Source of the DNA: Streptomyces roseifaciens
GTDB lineage: Bacteria > Actinomycetota > Actinomycetes > Streptomycetales > Streptomycetaceae
Length of the DNA: 64,000 nt
Direction of reading: 5' to 3'
NCBI RefSeq assembly: GCF_001445655.1
Contig: NZ_LNBE01000004.1
Location: 1,860,001 to 1,924,000 of the forward strand
Shown here: positions 1 to 7,623 of the stretch, one piece after another
Layout of the letters: each line of letters begins with the position of its first letter
How positions within the stretch are numbered: the first letter of the stretch is position 1
The notes under the pieces: model-generated
The model's database searches: none
Seen by the model: the letters and a program-made list of their open reading frames with translations, nothing else
What the model was told of the DNA's origin: nothing
Translations under genes and position numbers: made by a program

Positions 1-25
1 GGTCCGTGAGGCCCGCAGGAACCAG

Positions 26-59
26 AAAAGCCCAGGTCACACAAAGTGTGACCTGGGCT
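26..59 (-). terminator. Rho-independent terminator after tRNA-Thr
   Basis: A near-perfect inverted repeat (AGCCCAGGTCACAC facing GTGTGACCTGGGCT) is followed, reading leftward, by a short T run. It lies about 10 nt beyond the 3' end of the leftward tRNA gene, so it most likely ends that transcript. Confidence 0.8.
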
Positions 60-67
60 CCATCGGA

Positions 68-140
68 GCCGCCTTCGGGATTCGAACCCGAGACCTACGC
101 ATTACGAGTGCGTTGCTCTGGCCAACTGAGCTAAGGCGGC
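68..140 (-). tRNA. tRNA-Thr (anticodon CGT)
   Basis: The reverse strand folds as a 73-nt cloverleaf. The acceptor arms GCCGCCT and AGGCGGC pair, the D arm contains AGTTGG, the anticodon stem ACGCA/TGCGT encloses the loop CTCGTAA, and the T arm carries GGTTCGAACCC. The anticodon CGT reads ACG (Thr). CCA is not encoded. It is followed by a strong hairpin terminator. tRNA 3' ends are common integration sites and the genes to the right look accessory, but I did not find a second copy of the 3' end in the window. Confidence 0.95.
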
Positions 141-247
141 AAGCTGCCTGATCCGGACCGGCTTCAGCAGCGCGCCCAAGTCTACACACTCCGGAGGGGT
201 GCTCCGTACACGGTGGTCGGCGGGGTCTTCCGTGAGGTCTTCCGTGG

Positions 248-1006
248 TCAGCGGGCCGGGGCCGCGATGGTGTCCGAGATGAGGCCGACGATCTCCCGCG
301 GGTGGTCGTTGAGGTAGAAGTGGCCGCCGGGGAAGACGCTGATCGCGAAGGACGCGGTGGTGTGGTGCTCCCAGTCCTGGACCTCGTCGACGGTGGCCTT
401 GGGGTCGTCGTCGCCGGTCAGGGCGTGGACGGGGCAGTTGACGCGGAGGCCGGGGCGGGCGCGGTGGGTCTCTATCGCCCGGTAGTCGGCGCGGAGCGCC
501 GGCAGGACCATCTGCAGGACTTCCTCGTCGTCCAGCATCTGGGTGTCGGTGCCGCTCAGCGCGCGGAGCTCCTCGATCAGCCCCTGGTCGTCGCGCTGGT
601 GCACCGTCTCCTCGCGGTGGCGCGAGGGGGCGCGGCGGCCGGAGGTGAAGAGGACGGTGGGCTTGATGCCCCGCTCCTCCAGCCGCAGGGCGACCTCGTA
701 GGCCAGGGTCGCGCCCATGCTGTGGCCGAAGAGGGCCAGGGGGCGGTCGGTCCAGGGGAGGAGGGCTTCGGTCGTCAGGTCCGCCAGTTCGGCCAGGTTG
801 TCGATGCAGGGGTCCGTGCGCCGGTCCTGTCGGCCGGGGTACTGGACGGCCAGCACGTCGACCGCCGGCGAGAGCGCCTTCGACACCGGGAAGAAGTAGC
901 TCGCCGCCCCTCCGGCGTGCGGCAGGCACACGAGGCGGACCGGGGCGTCCTGCGCGGGATGGAATCGGCGAATCCACTTTTGGTTGTCAGCGGGGGACAT
1001 GGTCAT
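248..1006 (-). CDS. Type II thioesterase (alpha/beta hydrolase)
   Basis: A 252-aa protein of the type II (external) thioesterase family, which removes aberrant acyl groups from carrier proteins of polyketide and nonribosomal peptide synthetases. The nucleophile motif GHSMG places Ser at about residue 96; PHAGG near residue 30 forms the oxyanion region; DD (about 205) and GGH near the C terminus complete the triad. The start is the ATG giving MTMSPADN, preceded by GAAGGGAA; the frame stays open far upstream but that part has no family similarity. It is divergent from the metallophosphoesterase-PPTase pair. No synthetase lies in the window, so the partner must be elsewhere. Confidence 0.88.
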   Translation of the reverse strand: MTMSPADNQKWIRRFHPAQDAPVRLVCLPHAGGAASYFFPVSKALSPAVDVLAVQYPGRQDRRTDPCIDNLAELADLTTEALLPWTDRPLALFGHSMGATLAYEVALRLEERGIKPTVLFTSGRRAPSRHREETVHQRDDQGLIEELRALSGTDTQMLDDEEVLQMVLPALRADYRAIETHRARPGLRVNCPVHALTGDDDPKATVDEVQDWEHHTTASFAISVFPGGHFYLNDHPREIVGLISDTIAAPAR

Positions 1007-1243
1007 CGTGCTGTTTTCCCTTCGGAGCCGTGCAGTTGCTGCCTTTCGGGTCCTGGGCAGGATACGTCGGGCGTCCATAGGGGCAGGCTCGTGGCCGGTA
1101 GGGGTTCCTTCGGGCGCCCCGGGCGTATTAGGTTCCCTTGCAGGGTACAGACATAGGTCGTGCCGGCTCGAAGTGCGCCGGAACACAGGGCTGTTCCGGT
1201 TTGGACCGGGGATTCGTCGAGAAGGACGCGAGAAGGACACACA
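1007..1243. promoter_or_regulatory. Divergent intergenic region
   Basis: The 237 bp between the divergent thioesterase and metallophosphoesterase genes must carry both promoters. I see a TTAGGTT half-site near 1128 that resembles one half of an actinobacterial iron box, but no matching second half, so no regulator is assigned. Confidence 0.4.
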
Positions 1244-2116
1244 GTGCCCAACGGAAAACTGCTGGCCGTCAGCGATCTGCACGTCGCCTACAAAGAGAAT
1301 CGCGCGCTCGTCGAAACGCTCCGGCCCGAGAGCGACGACGACTGGCTCATTGTGGCGGGCGATGTCGGTGAGCAGTACGCGGACATCGAATGGACGCTGC
1401 GCCTGCTCGCCGAGCGATTCGCCAAGGTCGTCTGGGCGCCCGGGAACCACGAGTTGTGGACCCACCCGCAGGACACGGTCGACCTGCGCGGCGAGAAGCG
1501 CTATCTGCACCTGGTGGAGCTGTGCCGCAGCCTCGGCGTCGCCACCCCCGAGGACCCGTACCCCGTGTGGCAGGGCGAGGGCGGCCCGGTCGCCGTGGCC
1601 CCGCTGTTCGTGCTCTACGACTACACCTTCCGCGTGCCCGGGGCGCACACCAAGGAGGAGTCGCTGCGCCGGGCCTACGAGGCCGGAGTCGTCTGCGCGG
1701 ACGAGCACTTCCTGCACCACGAGCCCTACTCCGGCCGCGATACGTGGTGCCACGCGCGCGTGGCGTACACCGAGCGCCGCCTGGCCGCCGTGGACCCCGC
1801 CCACCGCACCGTCCTGATCAACCACTGGCCGCTGGTGCGCGAGCCCACCAGGATCCTGCGCTACCCGGACTTCGCGCAGTGGTGCGGCACCGAGCTGACC
1901 GCGGACTGGCACGTCCGCTTCCGGGCGGCGGCGGCCGTCTACGGCCACCTCCACATCCCCCGGGTCACCTGGCACGACGGGGTGCGGTTCGAGGAGGTCT
2001 CCATCGGCTATCCGCGCGAGTGGCGGCCGCGCCCTCCGCGCAAGCCTCTGCGGCAGATCCTGCCCCGGCCGGCCGGTGAGCGCGCGGGGGACGGCGCCGG
2101 GGGGACCTGGTCGTGA
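1244..2116 (+). CDS. Metallophosphoesterase family protein
   Basis: A 290-aa calcineurin-like phosphoesterase. The metal-binding motifs appear in order: SDLH near the N terminus, GDVGE (about residue 39), PGNHE (about 66), INH in the middle and YGHLH near the C terminus. The GTG start (VPNGKLLAVSDLH) follows AGAAGGAC; an upstream extension in frame lacks similarity and is discarded. The stop overlaps the start of the phosphopantetheinyl transferase in GTGA, so the two are translationally coupled. Such pairs are seen in Streptomyces; the substrate is unknown, and a role in turnover of phosphopantetheine or CoA products is only inference. Confidence 0.85.
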   Translation: MPNGKLLAVSDLHVAYKENRALVETLRPESDDDWLIVAGDVGEQYADIEWTLRLLAERFAKVVWAPGNHELWTHPQDTVDLRGEKRYLHLVELCRSLGVATPEDPYPVWQGEGGPVAVAPLFVLYDYTFRVPGAHTKEESLRRAYEAGVVCADEHFLHHEPYSGRDTWCHARVAYTERRLAAVDPAHRTVLINHWPLVREPTRILRYPDFAQWCGTELTADWHVRFRAAAAVYGHLHIPRVTWHDGVRFEEVSIGYPREWRPRPPRKPLRQILPRPAGERAGDGAGGTWS

Positions 2117-2874
2117 TCGAGGAGATCCTGCCCGCGGAGGCGGTGGCGGAGGAGAGCTTCGCCGTTCCATCGCAGCAGTCCGCCTCCGCCGGCCTCGGCA
2201 CCTTTCCCGGGGACCCCCGCGGTCTCTATCCCGAGGAGGCGGCCGTCGTCGCCCGCGCCGTGCCCAAGCGGCAGCAGGAGTTCGCGGCCGTACGGGCCTG
2301 TGCGCGCAGGGCGCTGGGGCGGCTCGGCCTCCCGCCCGTGCCCCTCCTCCCCAACCGGCGCGGTGCTCCGCAGTGGCCCGACGGCGTGGTCGGCAGCATG
2401 ACGCACTGCGACGGCTTCCAGGCGGCCGTCGTGGCCCGGGCGGACACCCTGGCATCGGTGGGCATCGACGCCGAGCCGAACGGGCCGCTGCCGGAGGGCG
2501 TCCTCCGCGTCATCGCGCTGCCGTCCGAGCGCGCGGCCGTCCAGCGGCTCGCCGCGGAGCGGCCGGGTGTGCACTGGGACAGGCTGCTGTTCAGCGCCAA
2601 GGAGAGCGTCTTCAAGACCTGGTATCCGCTGACCGGCCAGGAGCTGGACTTCGAGGAGGCGGAGCTGGAGATCGACCCGGAGGCCCGCAGCTTCTCGGCC
2701 CGGCTCCTCGTGCCCGGCCCGGTCGTGGGCGGCGTCCGGCTGGGCGGCTTCACCGGCCGGTGGGCCGCGGGCGACGGCTTCGTGCTCACCGCCATCGCCC
2801 TTCCCGCGCCCGCCCGGGGGCCGCGGCCTGCGGACGGCCCGCGGGTCAGCGAGTCCGCGGCATCCCGTGCCTGA
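2113..2874 (+). CDS. 4'-phosphopantetheinyl transferase (Sfp/EntD superfamily)
   Basis: A 253-aa transferase that moves the phosphopantetheine arm from CoA to carrier-protein serines of NRPS, PKS or siderophore systems. The EntD-like core is complete: a basic RRGAPQWP segment, GSMTHCDG, the Mg-binding GIDAEP (about residues 117-122) and FSAKESVFKTWYP (about 162-174). The GTG start lies in the GTGA overlap with the metallophosphoesterase. The 3' end overlaps the convergent dioxygenase gene by 29 bp. With the thioesterase nearby, it suggests support of an assembly line encoded outside the window. Confidence 0.92.
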   Translation: MIEEILPAEAVAEESFAVPSQQSASAGLGTFPGDPRGLYPEEAAVVARAVPKRQQEFAAVRACARRALGRLGLPPVPLLPNRRGAPQWPDGVVGSMTHCDGFQAAVVARADTLASVGIDAEPNGPLPEGVLRVIALPSERAAVQRLAAERPGVHWDRLLFSAKESVFKTWYPLTGQELDFEEAELEIDPEARSFSARLLVPGPVVGGVRLGGFTGRWAAGDGFVLTAIALPAPARGPRPADGPRVSESAASRA

Positions 2875-3868
2875 AGGCGGCGAAGCCCTCCGGCAGGTCC
2901 CGGGCGTGCCGGGTGTTGAGCCACAGGCGCAGCAGGTCGCGCCGCCGGCCCGGCTCGTCCCGGAAGGCGGAGCGGCCGTGGACGACGACGTTGTTGTTCA
3001 GCAGTTGCAGGTCGCCGGCGCGCAGGGTCATCTCGACGCGGTGCTCGTCCATGCCCGCGACGTCCTGGAAGACCCGCAGGGCGTGCTGCTCGATCCCGCT
3101 CAGCGGGATTCCTGACTTCGGTACCGCGGAGTCGATGTAGTGGGTCATATAGAAGCGGCAGCTCAACTGCCCGTCGAAATAGCCGTACACGGAGTTCCGG
3201 TAGTAGGGGAGTTCGTCGGATCCCTCTTCCGTGCGCCGGTCGTAGACGAATCCCCGGTAGTACAGGCCGAGCAGCTCCCGGTGGTGGGCGAGGAGGTGAT
3301 TGTGGACGGTCATGGAGCTGCTGAGCGTGCTGACGCCGCCGTCGCCCGCCTGGCGCAGGCACAGCAGGCCGACGATGTCGGAGCTGTCGGTGTGGAAGGG
3401 CAGCTCGGAGCGGGTCCGGTAGGCACGGGTGGCGGATTCGGTGACCTCGCCCTCCCCGTAGTCCTTCACGTGCGCGATCAATTCCCCGGCGGCGTTCTGG
3501 GAGACGGGGGTGCCGAGGTGCAGGGCGATGCCCCAGTACGCCAGGCGGGCCTCCTCCGGCGACCAGGTCTCCACCGGAAGGCCGCGGAGCAGCGTGAATC
3601 CCCGCCCGAACTCCAGGTCGTGGACGGCCGCTTCGAACGTCTTGCCGAGAACCGGAAGGGGGAAGTCGTCGACGGTGAGCCGGTCGAGCGGAAGTCCGCG
3701 GCTCTTCACCGCGGTGAGTGCCGTCTGCAACTCACCGATTTCCTCAGGGGTGAGGACGACCGTCCAGTCACGTTCATCGGTGAAATCGGAAGCCCGCCAG
3801 GCGCTCGGTCCGGTGACGGGCTCGGTGAGGACGACGGCGGTCTCGGCATCGGCGGACGGTGCAGGCAT
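2846..3868 (-). CDS. TauD/TfdA-family Fe(II)/2-oxoglutarate dioxygenase
   Basis: A 340-aa member of the TauD/clavaminate-synthase-like superfamily. The iron ligands are visible as HTD (His159, Asp161) and the distal His in NNVVVHGRSAF; an Arg downstream would hold 2-oxoglutarate. The length matches the long subgroup that also contains trimethyllysine- and butyrobetaine-type enzymes. The substrate cannot be told from sequence. It is convergent with, and overlaps, the PPTase gene. The upstream 247 bp separate it from the divergent ABC importer operon, so the two may share regulation. Confidence 0.85.
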   Translation of the reverse strand: MPAPSADAETAVVLTEPVTGPSAWRASDFTDERDWTVVLTPEEIGELQTALTAVKSRGLPLDRLTVDDFPLPVLGKTFEAAVHDLEFGRGFTLLRGLPVETWSPEEARLAYWGIALHLGTPVSQNAAGELIAHVKDYGEGEVTESATRAYRTRSELPFHTDSSDIVGLLCLRQAGDGGVSTLSSSMTVHNHLLAHHRELLGLYYRGFVYDRRTEEGSDELPYYRNSVYGYFDGQLSCRFYMTHYIDSAVPKSGIPLSGIEQHALRVFQDVAGMDEHRVEMTLRAGDLQLLNNNVVVHGRSAFRDEPGRRRDLLRLWLNTRHARDLPEGFAAFRHGMPRTR

Positions 3869-4115
3869 ACGGACTCCACTCGGGATTCTCGGCGCTTGCG
3901 GCAGGTGTGCGGCACATCGATCATGAATCGAAGCCCGCGCAGGGTCAATGGAGTTGGGGGTGCGGCGCCGGGGGCGGAGTGTCGCGATTGCGCGTGAACT
4001 CGATCACCTTCGCGCCCTTCCGTGGTGCGGGGAGTGCGCCGGTGGTTAGTTTCCGGGAAGGCACGGCGACACAGAAGGAAAAGACGGCAGCGGGACGCAC
4101 AGACACGGAGACACA

Positions 4116-5702
4116 GTGGCCAAGTCAACCGCCGGCTCGGGGCCGGCGTCAGGAGCAGCCTCCGGGGCATCGTCCAGGGCGGCGTCCGGAGCGGCGCTGC
4201 GGCGTACCGCCCGCGCGACCGGCTGCGCCCTCCTGGCCGGCACCCTGGCGGCCGCGTGCGGTTCCGGGAGCGGCAGCTCCGGTTCTGGCACGGCCGACTC
4301 GCTCGCCATCGGCCTCATCGCCGAGCCCGCCAGCCTCGACTTCACCACCACCGACGGCGCCGCCGTCCCGCAGGCCACGCTGGGCAGCATCTACGAGGGC
4401 CTGGTCCGGGTGGACCAGCAGGGGAAGATCCAGCCCCTGCTCGCCGAGCGCTACGAGCGCTCCGACGACGGCCGCACGTACACCTTCCACCTCCGCAAGG
4501 GCGTGAAGTTCACCAGCGGCGCCGAGTTCACCGCCGACGACGCGGTGTTCTCCATCGAGCGGGTGAAGAAGGACTGGAAGCTGAAGACGGCCCGCCAGAT
4601 GGACGTCGTCGCCAAGGCGGAGAAGACCGGCGACCACACGGTCAAGGTCACGCTGAACCACGCGAGCAACGGCTGGCTCTACGCCATGACCACGCGCATC
4701 GGCGCCATGTTCAGCCGCACCGGCGTCGCCGACCTCGCCAGTCACCCCGTCGGCACCGGGCCCTTCAAGCTGGCCGAGCGCCGCCGCGGCGACCGCATCG
4801 TCCTCGACCGCAACGGCTCCTACTGGGGCAGCAAGCCGGAGCTCGGCAAGGTCACGCTGAAGTACTTCAAGGACGCCGGGGCGATGAACAACGCCCTGCT
4901 CACCAAGGGCATCGACGTCGTCGGCACGGTCCAGGCCCCCGAGTCGCTGTCCCGCTTCTCCGACAGGAATCGTTTCCGAACCATCGAGGGCTCCTCCACC
5001 GGCGAGGTCGTCCTGTCGATGAACAACTCCCGCGAGCCGTTCAAGGACAAGCGGGTCCGCCAGGCCGTGCGCCACGCCATCGACCACAAGGCGCTCGTGG
5101 AGACCTCCCGCGCCGGTCACGGCAAGCTCATCGGCACCATGGCCACCCCCACCGACCCCTGGTACGAGGACCTGACCGGCAGCTATCCGTACGACCCCGG
5201 CAAGGCGAAGCAGCTGCTGAAGGACGCCGGCGCCGAGGGCCGGACCGTGAAGTTCCGGGTGCCCAACATGCCGTACGCGATGTCCGCCGCGCAGGTCGTG
5301 AAGTCCCAGCTCGACCAGGTCGGGCTCAAGGCGGAGATCGAGCCCCTCGAATTCCCCGCCCGCTGGCTGTCCGAGGTCTACAACAAGGCCGACTACGACC
5401 TCTCCGTCATCGCCCACACCGAGCCGCGCGACCTGTGGACGTTCGCCGACCCCGGCTACTACTTCCGCTACGGCAACCCGGCCTACGCCAAGCTCCTCAA
5501 GGACGCCGACTCCGGCCGGCCCGAGGACGAGGCCGCCCGCTACCGCGAGGCCGCCCGCCTGCTCTCCGACGACGCCGCGGCCGACTGGCTCTACCTGATG
5601 CCCAACCTGATGGTGGCCGACAAGGACGTCACCGGCCTGCCGGTCAACCAGGTCGGCGAGGGCCTCGACCTCGCGAACGTCCGCTGGGCGAAGAAGAAGT
5701 AG
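4116..5702 (+). CDS. ABC transporter substrate-binding lipoprotein (peptide/nickel family)
   Basis: A 528-aa SBP_bac_5 protein. A positively charged N terminus and hydrophobic stretch lead to the lipobox LAAAC, so it should be anchored outside the membrane. The mature part begins LAIGLIAEPASLDFTT and holds the family signature YEGLVRVD...LAERYERSDDGRTYTFHLRKGVKF. The start is GTG. The permease gene begins 14 bp downstream, and two permeases and a fused ATPase complete an importer. The ligand (oligopeptide, nickel or a metallophore complex) is not decided by the sequence. Confidence 0.9.
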   Translation: MAKSTAGSGPASGAASGASSRAASGAALRRTARATGCALLAGTLAAACGSGSGSSGSGTADSLAIGLIAEPASLDFTTTDGAAVPQATLGSIYEGLVRVDQQGKIQPLLAERYERSDDGRTYTFHLRKGVKFTSGAEFTADDAVFSIERVKKDWKLKTARQMDVVAKAEKTGDHTVKVTLNHASNGWLYAMTTRIGAMFSRTGVADLASHPVGTGPFKLAERRRGDRIVLDRNGSYWGSKPELGKVTLKYFKDAGAMNNALLTKGIDVVGTVQAPESLSRFSDRNRFRTIEGSSTGEVVLSMNNSREPFKDKRVRQAVRHAIDHKALVETSRAGHGKLIGTMATPTDPWYEDLTGSYPYDPGKAKQLLKDAGAEGRTVKFRVPNMPYAMSAAQVVKSQLDQVGLKAEIEPLEFPARWLSEVYNKADYDLSVIAHTEPRDLWTFADPGYYFRYGNPAYAKLLKDADSGRPEDEAARYREAARLLSDDAAADWLYLMPNLMVADKDVTGLPVNQVGEGLDLANVRWAKKK

Positions 5703-5716
5703 GAAGCGGCCCCGGC

Positions 5717-6658
5717 ATGCGGGTGTACCTGCGCAAAGCGGCGTCGTTACTGGTCAGCGCCGTGATCGCCAGCTTCGTCGTCTTCGCCTTCCTCTCCGTC
5801 CTGCCCGGCGACCCGGCCGAGGTCGTCCTCGGGACGAACGCCGGCGAGGCGGAGCTGGCCGCACTGCGCCACGACTTCGGCACCGACCGCCCGCTCGTCG
5901 TCCAGTACGCCGACTGGGCGCAGGGCCTGCTGCACGGCGACTTCGGCACCTCGTACATCAGCCACGACGCCGTCGGCCCCCGGATCGCCGACCGCTTCGG
6001 CGTCACCTGCTGGCTGGCGCTCGGCGGCATGCTCGTGGCGGTCCTCTTCGCGCTGCCCGCGGGCGTGCTGGCCGCCGCCTGGCACCGCAGGCCGGCCGGT
6101 GCGCTGCTGTCCGCGCTCAGCCAGGCGGGGATCGCGGTCCCCGCCTTCCTCGCGGGCATCCTGCTCGTCTACGTCTTCGCGGTCCGGGCCGGGGCGCTGC
6201 CGGCCGGCGGGTACACCCCGCTCGCCGAGGACCCCGCGGCCTGGGCGCGGCAGCTCGTCCTGCCGTGCCTGTCCCTCGGGCTCGTCCAGGGCGCGGTGCT
6301 CACCCGCTACGTGCGCTCCGCCGTCCTCACCGTCCTGCACCAGGACTTCCTGCGCACGGCCCGGGCCAAGGGGCGTAGGCGCCGCGCCGCGCTGTGGCGG
6401 CACGGGCTGCCCAATGCGGCGGTGCCCGTCCTGACCGTCCTCGGGCTGCAGCTGTCCACCGTCCTCGTCGGGGCCGTCGTGGTCGAGCGGGTCTTCGTCA
6501 TCCCGGGGCTGGGCGATCTGCTGCTGCAGTCCGTCGCCGACCGCGATCTGCTGGTCGTCCAGGGCGTGGTGATCGTCCTGGTCGTGGCGGTGCTCGTGGT
6601 CAACGTCGTCACCGACCTGCTCTACCACCTGCTCGACCCGCGCCTGCGGAGCCGCTGA
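5717..6658 (+). CDS. ABC transporter permease (DppB/NikB type)
   Basis: A 313-aa inner-membrane permease of the peptide/nickel class. It begins with a basic residue run and a membrane segment, followed by the typical external GDPAEVVLG loop and several further hydrophobic segments. The cytoplasmic coupling loop is present as DFLRTARAKGRRRRAALWRH. The stop overlaps the next start as TGATG. It pairs with the following DppC-like permease. Confidence 0.9.
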   Translation: MRVYLRKAASLLVSAVIASFVVFAFLSVLPGDPAEVVLGTNAGEAELAALRHDFGTDRPLVVQYADWAQGLLHGDFGTSYISHDAVGPRIADRFGVTCWLALGGMLVAVLFALPAGVLAAAWHRRPAGALLSALSQAGIAVPAFLAGILLVYVFAVRAGALPAGGYTPLAEDPAAWARQLVLPCLSLGLVQGAVLTRYVRSAVLTVLHQDFLRTARAKGRRRRAALWRHGLPNAAVPVLTVLGLQLSTVLVGAVVVERVFVIPGLGDLLLQSVADRDLLVVQGVVIVLVVAVLVVNVVTDLLYHLLDPRLRSR

Positions 6659-7623
6659 TGCAGCCGCCGATGGAACTGCCCGGGAACCCGCCGGGGAATC
6701 CGGGCGAGAAGCCGCCCGGGAACCCGCCGGAGAACAGGCCCGAAAGGCAGGAGGCGGTCGCGCCGGCGGTTCCGCCGGTGCGGCGGCCCAGGAGCCTCCT
6801 CGGGCGGCTCGCCCGCCGTCCCACCCTCACCGCCGGAGGCGTCCTCGTCGCCTTCGTCCTCGCCCTGGCGCTGCTGTCCCTGATCTGGACGCCCTACGAC
6901 CCGACGCACGTGGACGCCGCCCGCAGGCTGCTGCCGCCCGGCGGCGAGCACCTCCTGGGCACCGACCAGTTCGGGCGCGACGTCGCCAGCCGGCTGATGA
7001 CCGGCGCCCGCACCACCGTCTTCGTGGGGATCGTGGCAGTCGGCTTCGCCGTCGTCATCGGTGTGCCGATGGGGGTGGCCGCAGGCATGTCGGGCGGGCC
7101 GTTCAGTGCGCTGCTGATGAGAGTGAGCGATTTCCTGCTCGCCTTTCCCGCGCTGCTGCTCGCCATCATGCTGGCGGCGGTCTACGGCACGAGCACGCTG
7201 ACCGCCATGGTGGCCATCGGCATCGCCTCGGCCCCCGGCTTCGCGCGCGTCGCCCGCGCCGCCACGCTGCGCGTCATGGCAGCGGAGTACGTCGACGCCG
7301 CCCGGCTCGCGCGGCGCACGCGCGCCGCCATCGCCGTGCGGCACGTCCTGCCGAACATCCGGGACGTCGTCATCGTCCAGGCGTCGGTGGCCTTCGCGAC
7401 CGCCGTGCTGGCCGAGGCCGCGCTGTCCTACCTCGGGCTCGGCACCCCGCCGCCCACCCCGTCCTGGGGCCGCATGCTGCTCGACTCGCAGGAGCTCCTC
7501 TTCGACAAGCCCGAGCTGTGCCTGTGGCCCGGCCTCGCCGTGGCGGCCGCCGTCCTCGGCCTGAACCTCCTCGGCGACGGCCTGCGGGACCGCTTCGACC
7601 CCACGCTGGAAGGTGTCCGGTGA
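6658..7623 (+). CDS. ABC transporter permease (DppC/NikC type)
   Basis: A 321-aa permease. The first 45 residues are unusually rich in Pro, Gly, Asn and Glu with a repeated PGNPP-like motif, then a membrane segment and the family-typical LLGTDQFGRDVASRL. The coupling loop reads EYVDAARLARRTRAAIAVRHVLPN. Length without the N-terminal tail is usual for NikC/DppC. The start ATG overlaps the upstream stop and its own stop overlaps the ATPase start, so the operon is tightly coupled. Confidence 0.9.
   Translation: MQPPMELPGNPPGNPGEKPPGNPPENRPERQEAVAPAVPPVRRPRSLLGRLARRPTLTAGGVLVAFVLALALLSLIWTPYDPTHVDAARRLLPPGGEHLLGTDQFGRDVASRLMTGARTTVFVGIVAVGFAVVIGVPMGVAAGMSGGPFSALLMRVSDFLLAFPALLLAIMLAAVYGTSTLTAMVAIGIASAPGFARVARAATLRVMAAEYVDAARLARRTRAAIAVRHVLPNIRDVVIVQASVAFATAVLAEAALSYLGLGTPPPTPSWGRMLLDSQELLFDKPELCLWPGLAVAAAVLGLNLLGDGLRDRFDPTLEGVR

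Noticed and set aside
1120..1150. Iron-box-like half-site before the metallophosphoesterase, and TTAGGCTAA at 13354-13362
   Set aside because: Neither extends to the 19-bp DmdR/IdeR palindrome; half matches of this length are expected by chance.
1010..2455. Long minus-strand extension of the thioesterase frame (735 codons in all)
   Set aside because: It lies antisense to the metallophosphoesterase and PPTase genes, has low-complexity Arg/Pro/Ala composition and no family similarity; the real start with a ribosome site is at 1006.
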